A stretch of 64,000 nt of DNA from Aegilops tauschii subsp. strangulata. Lineage: Eukaryota > Streptophyta > Magnoliopsida > Poales > Poaceae. This document shows, piece by piece, positions 34,401 through 44,290 of this stretch. The position numbers and the translations under genes were made by a program. How positions within the stretch are numbered: the first letter of the stretch is position 1; the number at the start of each line of letters is the position of its first letter. The stretch spans positions 46,563,290 to 46,627,289 of the forward strand of contig NC_053039.3 of assembly GCF_002575655.3 (NCBI RefSeq), written 5' to 3'. The notes below the pieces were generated by a model that worked only from the letters and a program-made list of their open reading frames with translations, made no database searches and was not told where the DNA came from.

Positions 34401-34900
34401 TGGTCTTACCACTTTGCAGAAAGAAGCAGTCACTATTTGCGCTACATTACACAAGGAATGACCGAGAAGCTTTACACAGTATTAGTAGACGTTGGTGACA
34501 TGACTAGTCTGCAGAGAGCATAGGCAACTCTACAACACGTGGAGTGCACTGGGAAAAAAGTTCCCAAACAAGTACAAGAAGCCAGGACAGGACTCCAAGT
34601 CTGTCAATGTCATTCTAAGCAACAATGATGGGGCATCTAGGTATGGTAATCTGTTTACCGTACTTTCAGTTTGTTAGTCCACTGATTGGTGGGTTGACAC
34701 TGGGGCCAATATTCATGTGTGTGCTGATGTGTTTTTACTTTCTTGCAGCATATAAATACGAAATCCACAGGGATGATCAGCTTGATTTTAGTGGAACTGC
34801 ACAAAATGTTCAGATGGTTTGTGTCCTGCATAATACTTCATCATGCACAATACATCAAATGGTTCTCTAATCATTCGTTGTCACCTTGAGCCACCGGACT
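31483..34900 (+). other. Copy D of the duplicated transcription-unit-like family, part after the gypsy insertion
   Basis: The exon 1-like segment resumes after the target duplication and ends CCTAAG|GTATAAG at 31703; it contains GAGGAGGTGCAGCGTT as in copy C and GATCCGGCCTCCCGCCGC as in copy A. The intron-like 31704-32399 is collinear with copy A intron 1 (GTCGAATCT..TTGGTTCAAA, TTGGTCGAAAAGGGAAA, TGGGACCAAC). The next exon-like segment starts AACAG|GGATATCTATTCAACTT at 32400. Motif copies are at 32459, 33097, 33684, 34333 and 34784. A plausible coding piece, 34504-34641, includes LGKKFPNKYKKPGQDSKSV and ends at a TCTAG|GTATGG donor-like site; the exon-like piece at 34771 starts CACAG|GGATGATCAG. 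No family is recognised; upstream stops make an intact protein unlikely. Confidence 0.4.
32839..33866 (+). repeat. Tandem duplication of exon-like segments, about 656-bp period
   Basis: CACTCTCAGAATTAA(G/C)TACTG to GTTAGGGATTGGCGG and the following TTTCATCCT..TTATTGGCCAGTAATT..CAGGGATATCTATTCAAC recur at 32841 and 33497; a third, shorter copy begins near 33813. A partial earlier copy surrounds 32336-32420. Each full unit carries one exon-like acceptor and one GGAACTGCA motif. Confidence 0.7.
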
Positions 34901-35020
34901 ATCAGGTGACAAACTGATGACAAACCCTGCCTGTACCACAATCATAGGCATTACATATTTTGAATGGGAAAAGCTTGTCAAAGTTTAATCATTGATGTTA
35001 GCAAGAAGACATTAGTTTAA

Positions 35021-35478
35021 GAGGTAATAGCACCTCAGGTACCCTAACTTGCACAGAATGTGATGATTCAATCCCAAACTTGCAAAACTTGACTTCACCA
35101 TACCCCAACTTACACCTCATGTGATGATTTAGTCCTAGGCCAATCACAGCTCTACAATTGGCAGCCATGTGGCTGGACTGGTCAGCGCATGCACTTTTGC
35201 AAAAAAAAAACTGCTATTTTCTTTAATCAACCCGCACTCAGGTCTGAACCAACTGACCAGGATCGGCACGAACGGCGGCCCGTGCGCGTGGCAGCATGGC
35301 GCGCGGCGCGATGAATGAAGCGGCAGCGCTGGTCGTGCGACGTGCGCGGGCGCAGCACGCTCTGGGCGCTCTTCCACCAGGACGACCGCGAGCGCGTCCG
35401 CGATGGCACGGCCTTCTACGCGTTCCCCGTCTCGTCCTCCGCCGCGGCCGCGGCGCTCCCCACCGAATTCCACCAGCT
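35021..35478 (+). repeat. Left terminal inverted repeat of the Pack-MULE
   Basis: It is near-identical, with scattered changes and small indels, to the reverse complement of 37190-37631 until CCACCAGCT. The outer 200 bp (GGTACCCTAACTTGCACAGA, AATCACAGCTCTACAATTGG) are transposon-like; the inner part, from about 35290, is OCTOPUS-like coding sequence. Confidence 0.9.
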
Positions 35479-36946
35479 GCTATCGGCTCGACCGTGCGTC
35501 CCAGAGATCTTCTTGGAGGACGAGATCGTTATGGCCGAGAGCTCTGACGAGATAACTCCGGTGGTGGAGCGCGTCTTGGTTGCCGACACCTCGGGAGAGA
35601 TGGAAACCGAAGCTTATGGGTCTGGGGAGGTCAAGGCCATGAAGGATCACATAGATCTCGAATCTTCGCAGCCCAAGAAGCCGCCGCCCATGGACCTGAA
35701 GGAGATCGCCGGGAGCTTCCGGCTCGCTGCATCGGTCTTCAGCAAGAAGTGGCACAAGTGGAGGCGCAAGCAGAAGCTCAAGAAGGAGGAGGCGGCCGGC
35801 AGCAAGGCAGTAGCCGCGGCAATGCCGCCGCCGGAGAAGCGATCCAAGCCCTCCTTCCTTCAGCGGAGCCGCCTTCATGGGGAGGTAGGCTCGGAGTTCG
35901 CCGGAGGCCGTCGTTCGTGCGACACGGACCCAAGATTCTCCCTTGATGCTGGCCGCATGTCTGTCGACGATGTAGGTCTATCCTGGGACGGGCCCCGCGC
36001 GTCCTGGGACGGCTACCTCTTCGGCGCCGGCGCCGGCATTGGACTTGGCCGAGCGCCTCCGCCGCTGTCACGGCTCCCGCCCATCCTCTCCGCGCTCGAG
36101 GACTCACCTGCCGGCGTGGTGGAACGCTCCGACGGCTAAATTCTTGTGGAAGATGACTCGCAACCCGAGCCCGACGGCGACGCCAACACCCCCGGAGGCT
36201 CGGCGCAGACGCGAGACTACTACATGGACACGTCGAGCCGGAGGCGCCGGAGCCTGGAGCGGTCAGGCTCCGTGCTGCCAAGGTCGTTCGAAGTGCCCGA
36301 CCCAAAGCCAGCCCCTGCAGCGGCCGCCATCACCAATGCCACGGTGTCCCCGCTGACCGGCAACTCAGAGTTCTACCACTTCCACCATGCCGAAGACCTG
36401 CTCGACCAACGGTTCAGCTCAAACTCTCTCGTCGAAGACTTCCCGGTGACCCTAGACGCCGGGTTCCCGGGCCCTACCAAGAAGCCACGGCGTCTAGGCA
36501 AGGCGTGGAGCTTCTGGGGCTTCATACACCGCCGGGCCACGGGCCGCCGGGGCAGCCCGTCCGACGCCGCGGACCACGCGTTCTCGGAGCCGTGGCCGGA
36601 GCTGCGCGTCCGCGGGTACATCAACGCCGGGATGCAGAGGTGCAACAGCAACGCCAGCGCGCGCAGCTCGTTCAGCAGCAACAGCGCCGGCCTGGGCAGC
36701 TCGCGGCGCTGCTTCGTCGACGGCCACGGCAGCGTCAAGCGGCGACAGGAAGACCAGTGCGTGCTGGAGCGGAACCGCAGCGCTCGGTACTCGCCGGGGC
36801 ACCACGCCGACAACGGCATGCTGCGGTTCTACCTGACCCCGCTGCGGAGCGCCAGCGGCCGGCGCGGCGCCACCGGGCTGCCGGCCAACGGCGGCCGGCA
36901 CCTGAGGTCGCAGTCATTCGCGAGGAGCATGCTCCGGCTGTACTGA
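35315..36946 (+). pseudogene. Captured OCTOPUS-like (DUF740/UPF0503) coding sequence, truncated
   Basis: OCTOPUS-type proteins are plant membrane-associated polarity proteins; the Arabidopsis founder acts in protophloem differentiation. Here the open frame runs from 35315 to 36946 apart from one in-frame TAA at 36137 (274 codons before it). Family landmarks include RSTLWALFHQDDRERVRDG near the start, a lysine-rich WHKWRRKQKLKKEE, repeated SLDAGRMSV/SWDGPRASWDGY, SRRRRSLERSGSVLPRSF, GKAWSFWGFIHRR, and the family's C-terminal NGMLRFYLTPLRS and LRSQSFARSMLRLY. The N-terminal cysteine-containing region of the family is missing: the frame begins at the TIR boundary zone. Family members are usually intronless, so capture from genomic DNA and a processed copy look alike. 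Even with the C-terminus intact, the lost N-terminus and the stop argue against a working protein. Confidence 0.88.
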
Positions 36947-37189
36947 GGCGTGGCATCTCGTTTCACCTGACCAGTAGCTCGGCACTCCGGTCGAGTTGTT
37001 TCTTTGCAGCAGTAGTAGTGATTAAGGCTTAGTAGTGTGATTAAGGTCATATTAAGGGCAATGGTATAGTCATAAATCCTTTTATTACATGCTTGTGTAG
37101 GTTTGGATGGAACGGAACGAGGTTTATCTCATGTGATCACTTGTTTGTCTCGTGCTGTTCTTCTGCCATTGCTTCCGTTCGTCGTCGGT

Positions 37190-37631
37190 AGCTGGTGGAA
37201 TTCGGTGGGGAGCGCCGCGGCCGCGGCGGAGGATGAGACGGGGAATGCGCCGAAGGCCGTGCCGTCGCGGACGCGCTCGCGGTCGTCTTGGTGGAAGAGC
37301 GTCCAGAGCGTGCTGCGCCCGCCCACGTCGCACGACCAGCGCTGCCACTTCATCCATCGCGCCACGCGCACGGGCCGCCGTTCGTGCCGATCCTGGGCAG
37401 GGTTCAGACGCTGAGTGCGGGTTGATTAAAGAAAACGGAGGGGGGGTTTCTGCAAAAGTGTGTGCGCTGACCGGTCCAGCCACGTGGCTGCCAATTGTAG
37501 AGCTGTGATTGGCCTGGCACTAAATCATCACATGAGGTGCAAGTTGAGGTGTGGTGGAGTTAAGTTTTACAAGTTTGGGACTGAATCATCTCATTCTGTG
37601 CAAGTTAGGGTATCTGGGGTGTTATTACCTC
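37190..37631 (-). repeat. Right terminal inverted repeat of the Pack-MULE
   Basis: On the minus strand it encodes the same RSTLWTLFHQDDRERVRDG segment as the left side (frame 37129-37371), with a few changes, and then the shared transposon-like outer sequence. It confirms that captured coding sequence became part of the inverted repeat. Confidence 0.9.
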
Positions 37632-37640
37632 TTAGTTTAA

Positions 37641-38399
37641 TATATTGGAATTGGAAAACCTTGTCAAATTTTGCTCATTGATGTTAGCCAGAAGACATGC
37701 ATTTGATATTTTTGAGTGGGACCCCTTTGCTGTGAGCAACGTCGATCCTTTTTTCCTATTCCAGTCGTCAGTTCAGAAATATTTACTCTGCTGAGATGCA
37801 TAGTCACATGAATGTTGACTTATGTAAGGTATTTTAAGAGTTTGTTCTGAATGTTGTTTATGTAATGCCAGGCCTTGTGAGTTTGATTGCAAAGTTGAGC
37901 TTGGAATGTTGTGGCATGCGGCATCACGAGCTGTTCATCGTGCCTCCTGAGAATAATGCTTCATATTGTTTTGCATGTTGAGCTAATGCCTGTGATTTGC
38001 ATGTTATGAAGATCATCCTCTTCTGTTGTTTCTATGCTTAAGAAGTTCATTGTCTTATGTTTCATACATCGCCTATACGACAACTCGAGTAGGTTAGAGG
38101 TGAAACCATATGATCTTCTGACAAACTCATTATCTTAGACTGTCACTGGATCGTCGTTTTCCAACCAAAACCGCTTGTAAAACTGACGCTTGTAAATAAA
38201 AGAAGATGGTCTCGGACGAAGCACTTGGTTGGTCGATTTCGACTAGTAAAATATACACTGGTCTCTCAAATTACACGCGTAACACGCCGGTTTTTGTTAC
38301 AGACCTCGGGCCCTCGGTTTCATTACGCCTAATATTTTACGCGTTGTTTCTGATGACGAGTAAATTACACTTGTATCTTCATACAGTCGTGAAATAAAC
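37641..38399. other. Flank of the Pack-MULE, no gene recognised
   Basis: The first 65 bp repeat the left flank (34950-35012): CTTGTCAAA..ATTGATGTTAGC(A/C)AGAAGACAT occurs on both sides. The rest resembles the 3' tails of the duplicated family in composition. No domain-bearing ORF. Confidence 0.45.
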
Positions 38400-38743
38400 C
38401 AGAGCTCCCAAGCGCGGCCTTACCGTTTCATGTCGTCTCAGTCTCTCCAAGGTGCTCATAGGTGTCCGATGATCCTGGCTTCCTGAATGAGCAGCGGGCG
38501 CTGTATCAAACCATCCATAGGGCCTGCAAGGCCCTCTCCGTTGTCCTTCGAGTTGTTGCGCTCGCCGTGGCGCCGCCGTCTTGTGTTGTCAACATGGTCA
38601 ACGTTCATGAGGAATGAGGAGATGACTTTACTTGGAGAGGATGACGGTGGTGACCCACCAGGGCCATAGCCGCATGTACGCAAGTGCCTCCTTATGATAT
38701 ACAACTGAAATTTTTTTGCTTCCTCCTGGTTTCCTGACAACAC
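38400..38743. repeat. DNA-transposon-like block, left piece before the LINE
   Basis: It contains GTCAACATGGTCAACG, GGAGAGGATGACGGTGGTGACCC-type sequence and AAGTGCCTCCTTATGATA, the same phrases as in the 12.4-13.4 kb and 56.6-56.9 kb blocks. It ends at the LINE target site GGTCCCACACCATT (38744-38757). Confidence 0.5.
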
Positions 38744-38956
38744 GGTCCCACACCATTTTTTGACACTTGAAACAGTAGGAGAGGCTCCTACTGTATGTAT
38801 TAATTATAGTATCAAAAAGGTCTTCAAAGTCATAACCTTACATCCATTACCATGAAGAAGTTGAGGGGTGGCAAAAGGAGATAAAAAGAGCTAAGAAGGG
38901 GATGCTAGATGCTAGAAACAAAAGAGGTCAAAAAGAGTTTGTGTTTTTCTCCCACT

Positions 38957-39352
38957 CTATAACAAAGAAGGGACAGGTCTTCTCTCAACCGAGCCAGCCA
39001 GGATGTTTTCGATGCTATGATCCCTCTGAAGTGTTTGTTGTTCCTCTCTTTCCATATGCTCCATGCAGCCTGTAGAAAAATATCCATGAAACATTGGCCT
39101 ATTCCATGTAGATTTTGCCTTTTCTATCCATTGAAGTCTTGTGCCTTGTGTTATCCAGCCGATGTCAATGTGTGACCAACATTCTTGGCTAAATGGGCAG
39201 GTAAAGAAGAGGTGTTCCAAAGTTTCCTCGATAGGTGAGTCACATAGAAGGCATGTATAATTACCACCAATGTTGTAGTGTCTCCTCTTGAGCATGTTTC
39301 GTGTGTTGAGCCTGTCTGATAGAAGAAGCCAGCCAAACACTTTGATTTTCAT
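38957..39352 (-). pseudogene. LINE C-terminal zinc-binding domain (zf-RVT)
   Basis: The minus-strand frame begins with the KVFGWLLLSDRLNTRNMLKR segment, then has YTCLLCDSPIEETLEHLFFT and CPFSQECW, the C-x2-C...H...C pattern of the zf-RVT domain at the end of plant LINE proteins. It lies downstream of the RT in the same element; stops separate it from upstream pieces. Confidence 0.85.
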
Positions 39353-39895
39353 GGTGACCTTGGATTTCCAAAGCCACTTGTAAGATTGGTGGGCACTGAT
39401 CTCTCTGAAGTAGTGTGATTAGTATTGTTTGGCTGTGTAGTCTCCTTTGCCCCAAATGCATGTCCAATTGTCATCCCCTTGGGTCAAGTTAATAGGTGCC
39501 AACAATTGTTGTAAGTCTAGCAATTCTGCATGTGCTTGTTCTGATAAGGGAAGATGGAACGTTTCCCCAGCGTTTCAGCCGTTAAGAAGGCTTGAACTGA
39601 GATACCTTCATTTCTGGTGAAAGAAAAGGCCCTGGGATAGCTGCTAGCAAGAACATCATCCATCCACAGATCTTTCCATAGTAAAGTGTTGTGTCCATCT
39701 TGAATGGTGACCTTGGTTATGCCTCTATAGACGGGCGTGAGCTTTGTGATGTCCCTCCACCAGAAGGAACCATGCATCAGTTGCATGTGGGATTTTCGTG
39801 GTATAGTCTGTGTTACAGATTAGTTCCACCCAAGGTAGATCCCAATGATTGTAGAATTTGTGTAGGTACTTAAGCAGCAATGCATCACTTTGTGT

Positions 39896-41160
39896 TCAGA
39901 GATCTAGAATACCCATCCCGCCGCATTTCTTTGGCGTGCAAATCATGCTCCAAGCAGCCACAGAGTTACATGATTCTCCTTGTTCTGTCTTTTTGGTCCA
40001 CAGACATTTCTGTTTGATCTTGTCTAACAACTCAATTATAGTTATAGGTAGCTTGAGAGTGCATAGATCAAAGATTGTCAATGAGGTGATCACTGAGTTG
40101 AGTAACGAGAGTTTTGCTCCATAAGAAATCATGTTGAGAGTAGACGTAAGACGTCGTTCCACTTTGCATACCAATGGCATTAGATCTTGAACTGAGGGCC
40201 TTGTGGATCCCAAAGGCAGCCCGAGATAAGGGTGAACGACATTTTGCCACTCATGCAACCGAAGATTTGGGTGATGTTGTTACTTAGAGCATCATCACAA
40301 TTGATTGGGATAAGAGTTGATTTGTGAAAATTGATTTTTAGTCCAATGGATGTAGCATAATCAAACAAGATTTACTTGATCGTTGTTGCTTGTGTTTCAC
40401 ATGCAGGTAGGACCAGTATGGTGTTGTCGGCATATTGGATGACAGGGTGGTCTTTTTGAGTGGTGCACGGGAAAGGAAGCTGAATTATACCTTGAGCAAA
40501 AGCATCATTAATTACAGCTTGAAGTAGGTCTACTGCTAGCACAAAAATTAATGGAGATAAGGGATCACCTTGCTGCACACTACTTTTGCAATGAAACTGT
40601 CGCCCTGGTACGCCATTAAGCAGAACTGAAGATTTGCCAGATGATAGAATAGCCTTGATCTAGTCTAGCCACTTATCGTTAAATCCTATGTGCTTCATTA
40701 TATCTAACATGGCGTCATGTTCAATTGCGTCAAATGCCTTTGCAAAGTCAAGCTTAAGGAGGACTATTGGTTTTTTTGAAGCTTGACATTGATAGATGTA
40801 CTGGAACGCCCATGCCAGACAATCTTGGATAGGTCGTCCTTTCAAAAACCCATATTGATTTCGATGCACTATCTTTAAGATGAGCTTTTGTAGACGATTG
40901 GCAAGTAGCTTTGTAATTATCTTGAGACAGCAATTGAGTAGAGTGATGAGCCTGAAGTCACTGACTGAAGTGGGTGCATTAATTTTTGGTATCAAGGTAA
41001 TGAAACCCTCATTGATGCTTACAAGGTTCAGATTTTGCATCATGGAATTGATTACATAGCTTGTAGAAGTCCTCTTTAATCACGTGCCAACTAGTTTTGA
41101 GGAAGTGACCAATGAAACCGTCCGGTCCTGGAGCTCTGTCTGCTGGCATGTATTTAATCA
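39896..41160 (-). pseudogene. LINE reverse transcriptase, broken
   Basis: Pieces in order on the minus strand: PADRAPGPDGF near 41140 (another frame), FITLIPKINAPTSVSDFRLI and NQYGFLKGRPIQDC with LLKLDFAKAFDAIEHDAM (40660-41043), QQGDPLSPLIFVLAVDLLQA and the catalytic region QYADNTILVL (40372-40578), then YLGLPLGS..and WTKKTEQGESCNSVAAW (39896-40258). The usual YADD catalytic box reads YADN here. At least three frame changes or stops lie between the pieces, so no active enzyme is possible. The family copies LINE RNA at nicked target DNA. Confidence 0.9.
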
Positions 41161-42504
41161 CATCCTAATTTCTTTGTGAGTGAATGGCACTATGAGTTGG
41201 TCAAGATCCTCTATCCTTTTGATGATTCTGGCTAAATCAGACTTCATTTCATGTTGCGCAGATGAGCCAAGCCTCTTTTTGAAGGCTTGAAAAATAACGG
41301 ATTCCTTTCCTGCATGATCTTCCACATAGTAACCATCATCAGTGGTAAGTGAGGCAATATTGTTTCTTCTATATCTTTCTGAAGCCATTGCTTGAAAAAA
41401 AATTGGTTGCTCATCACCAAACTTGACCCAACGGATAGTGCATCGTTTCCTCCAATATTTTTTCAGATAAGCAAGGAGTCGCAGAATGTGGTTTTTGAGT
41501 ATTCGACGAAAGTTGAATTTAGGTGTGGTGAGGCGCCTTTTATTTTCGAGTTCATCAAGTTCAAATAGAGCTCTGTTAGAGTTTTCAATAGCAACTGACA
41601 GTTTGGAAATACCTTTACTCCAGCTCTTAAGATCATGCCTCAGCATTTTAAACTTTCGAGATAGAACAGTAGCCATGTTGGCCGAACATACTGGTTTGGA
41701 CCAAGAGCTACTAACCGTTTCCAGAAAGCCAGAATGGTGCACCCAATAAGATTCAAATATGAAAATCTTAGACCAGGGGATGGTTGTCTCAATGCAGACA
41801 ACACAAGGAATGTGATCCGAGACCGGCCGGCCTAGGAGCTTAACTAGGGTTTTAGGGTAAGATGAAGTCTAATTAGTGCTCGTAAAAAACCAGTCAATGT
41901 GTTCTAGGAGGGGGTCTACCTGCATATTGCTCCAGGTATAAGCTCGACCTTTGATTGGCAGTTCCACTAGGCTCTGGGTGCGAATAAAATCATTAAATGT
42001 GATCATGTCCCCAAAATTTCCACCAGGTTTATTACGGTTATCTAGGTCGCGAATGAAATTAAAATCACCCAAAAGGAGCCAATCTTCATTGTGGGGGATA
42101 TTCAGGTCAAGAAGCCATTGTATGAAATCCCTGCGTTCTTCACCTTGACACGGGCCATAGACATTCACTAGGGTCCAATGTTGTGCCGATTGTGTGGATT
42201 GAAAACGGATAACCAGAGCAAAGTCCTTGGAGGCTAATACAGTGGCCGTAAAAATGGAGCTGTTCCAGATAGTTGCAATTCCACCCGAAGCACCACGAGC
42301 AGGAATAAATTCAAACTTATCAAAACGGCATGGGCAGCAAGACTTAATAAAGTTATTATCAAATACGTGCGTCTTAGTTTCCTGCAAGCATATAACAGCA
42401 CATCCGCTAGCGATGATGGCATTAAACAAAGCAAGTTGTTTCAGTTCAGAATTTAAGCCACGCACGTTCCAACAAAGAACGTTCCAATTAACCAAAAGTA
42501 CCAT
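41158..42504 (-). pseudogene. LINE endonuclease and linker to RT
   Basis: The frame starts at 42504 with a WNVLCWNVRGLNS motif typical of the AP-endonuclease-like (exo_endo_phos) domain. It continues with ICLQETKT (catalytic Glu region), LLLGDFNFIRD and RAYTWSNMQ, with LLEHIDWFFTS at the end of the domain. A single in-frame TAG at 41869 interrupts it; the same frame then continues through a charged linker (41158-41742, TIRWVKFGDEQPIFFQAMA) towards the RT. The enzyme would nick target DNA to prime reverse transcription. Confidence 0.9.
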
Positions 42505-42524
42505 GGAATAATTGAAAAAGAAAC

Positions 42525-44285
42525 TTAAGCACTGGACGAGGAGGAAGAAGTATCCTCCTTATCTTCATTGAGAGCCACTTCATAGAGCTCCACCGTGGGG
42601 ATGGCACATTTGACTGTTCCAACTAGCTGAATCGTGGCAATGGGTGCCGGAGGTGAAATTGTAGTATTGTCCTCAAGTTCAGTCATAACCACTAAAGATT
42701 TAGCTGATGGATTGATCCTAGGTTTCACCTTAGATGCTCTTGGCTTGCTGTCAGTTAAGGCAGGGACTTTGAAACCATCGTACTTGTTGGACCTGGTGCT
42801 CCTACGAAGAGAAACAGAGGAAGTAGGCATAATATTCTTCCCCTTGCGGTTATCAACGGCTGAGGTATTCCCCGATTCCACAGAGGTATCAACAACGTGT
42901 GCATTCTGTGCTTCAGGTTCAGTGATCATTGGAGGTTCAGGCATCACATTATGTTGGGTTTCTGTAATTGCAAGGAGTGCAGAACAGGGTGAGGTATTGA
43001 CCGTAACAGAAGTAGCCAGCTGCTCAGGGTCTGGAGTGACAAATGAGTTTAAATCAGGTGTGTCCTGGAGCTCTTCAAGCTGGACAGAAGAAGCAGTAGA
43101 TTCCCTTGTCTGCTTGGTAGCAGAGACTGTCACTATGTCGTTTTCCACAGCAATCACTGCTTGAACCTGAACCCAGTCATTCCGAAGGCCAAAACCAGTG
43201 TTCCAAGGACCATAAGAGGCAACCAAGGGCATGATAGTAGTTCTTAGAAAGGAGTTCAGCCTGATGAAGGAAAACCCTTGATTAATCAGCATCGAAGAGA
43301 CCACATTACCTTCTTCAGTCATAGAAAACCGAAGCCCTCTCTAAGTGAGTGACACTGCCACTTCCAGCGTATTCCTCTGAAAACTAGGTGGTTCTATTGA
43401 CCTGATTGGAGCAGATGATGTGGCCATGTTAGAACTCTCTCCAGCAACCATAGTGTGAAACAAGTTAGCAGGTACCAGAATATAAGAATCACACACTGTG
43501 GCACTAGAGTCAGAACTGCCAAACATTGAGATCGAGTCATTCCAAGCAAGGCATGGGCTTTCCTGCATGTTGTTATTAGGCACAATGCCATCCTGAACAT
43601 TCAGCCCTTTAGCAGCCAAGCCTGATAATTATAAAGAATAGGAGGTGGTGAAGGTGGCCACTTTCCCCAATTATCCTGAAAATGAATATCATTGCCTTGG
43701 TTTCTCCATCAACATTGTTTGCTGCATTGGCATTCATCTGTGCATTTTGGGCCATCCAGTTATTTAATTGAGCTTGATACAGTTGCTCAGACGTGAGCCC
43801 ATCCCCATGCAAAGGATGAGGAATACCATCTGCCAGAATTGGATCAATCCCCGCTGGTGGAATCTCAGGAAGATGAGCGTTCCAATCGTTGCTACGCAGC
43901 ATAGTGACACAAACTGTCCAGTAGAGCCTTTCTCCCCCTAGCTGATGCATAACAAAACTTTTTGGAACTAAACGCAAATGAATGACTCTAACTTTGATCA
44001 GAACCAACTTTCTATCCCCCCCTCGGATTGCTCCAGGTGATTAGTTCCCCAAACTTATCAACTGATTTGTGCACATAGTGAGAGGTCTCATAATCTTGCA
44101 GGAACCCAATATACAGAAGCCAAATCTGGGGCCCATATGTTGTCTGACGCATATTGAGAGCCGCATCATGAGGCACAAAAGAAATTACAGTGTGGATATT
44201 TTCCTCATCTTCATCTAATTCAAAAGTAGTACCCACAACGGCATCTCTAGTCACCGAATCCACAAAACTGAAAATCCCAACTCCT
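42525..44285 (-). pseudogene. LINE ORF1, C-terminal half
   Basis: This part follows the copia insertion. It comprises 44012-44263 (HTVISFVPHDAALNMRQTTY), 43609-44007 and 42525-43619; the last is one frame with a TAG at 43341. The content is low-complexity Ser/Thr/Pro/Glu-rich sequence with an RRSTRSNKYDGFKV-like basic patch near 42780 and a Ser run at the end (42540). It ends 20 bp before the endonuclease ORF begins. Plant LINE ORF1 proteins bind RNA; this stretch is the poorly conserved tail. Confidence 0.75.
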
Positions 44286-44290
44286 AAAGG

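Larger units (their letters stand above)
35021..37631 (+). mobile_element. Pack-MULE (Mutator-like element) carrying an OCTOPUS-like gene fragment
   Basis: The element starts GAGGTAATAGCACC and ends with the inverted GGTGTTATTACCTC. It is flanked by a perfect 9-bp duplication TTAGTTTAA (35012-35020 and 37632-37640), the length expected of Mutator transposition. There is no transposase. The 2.6 kb interior is GC-rich coding sequence of host origin (35315-36946), unlike the AT-rich flanks. The arms are long, 458 and 442 bp, and include the first part of the captured gene in both orientations. It has no partner MULE in the window, so it would have needed transposase from elsewhere. Confidence 0.9.

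Noticed and set aside
35296..35547. Separate small gene at the left Pack-MULE arm
   Set aside because: It is a shifted frame over the captured OCTOPUS-like start and the TIR.
36494..36901. Antisense and shifted ORFs over the OCTOPUS-like gene
   Set aside because: High GC at third positions keeps shadow frames open; only the plus frame shows family motifs.
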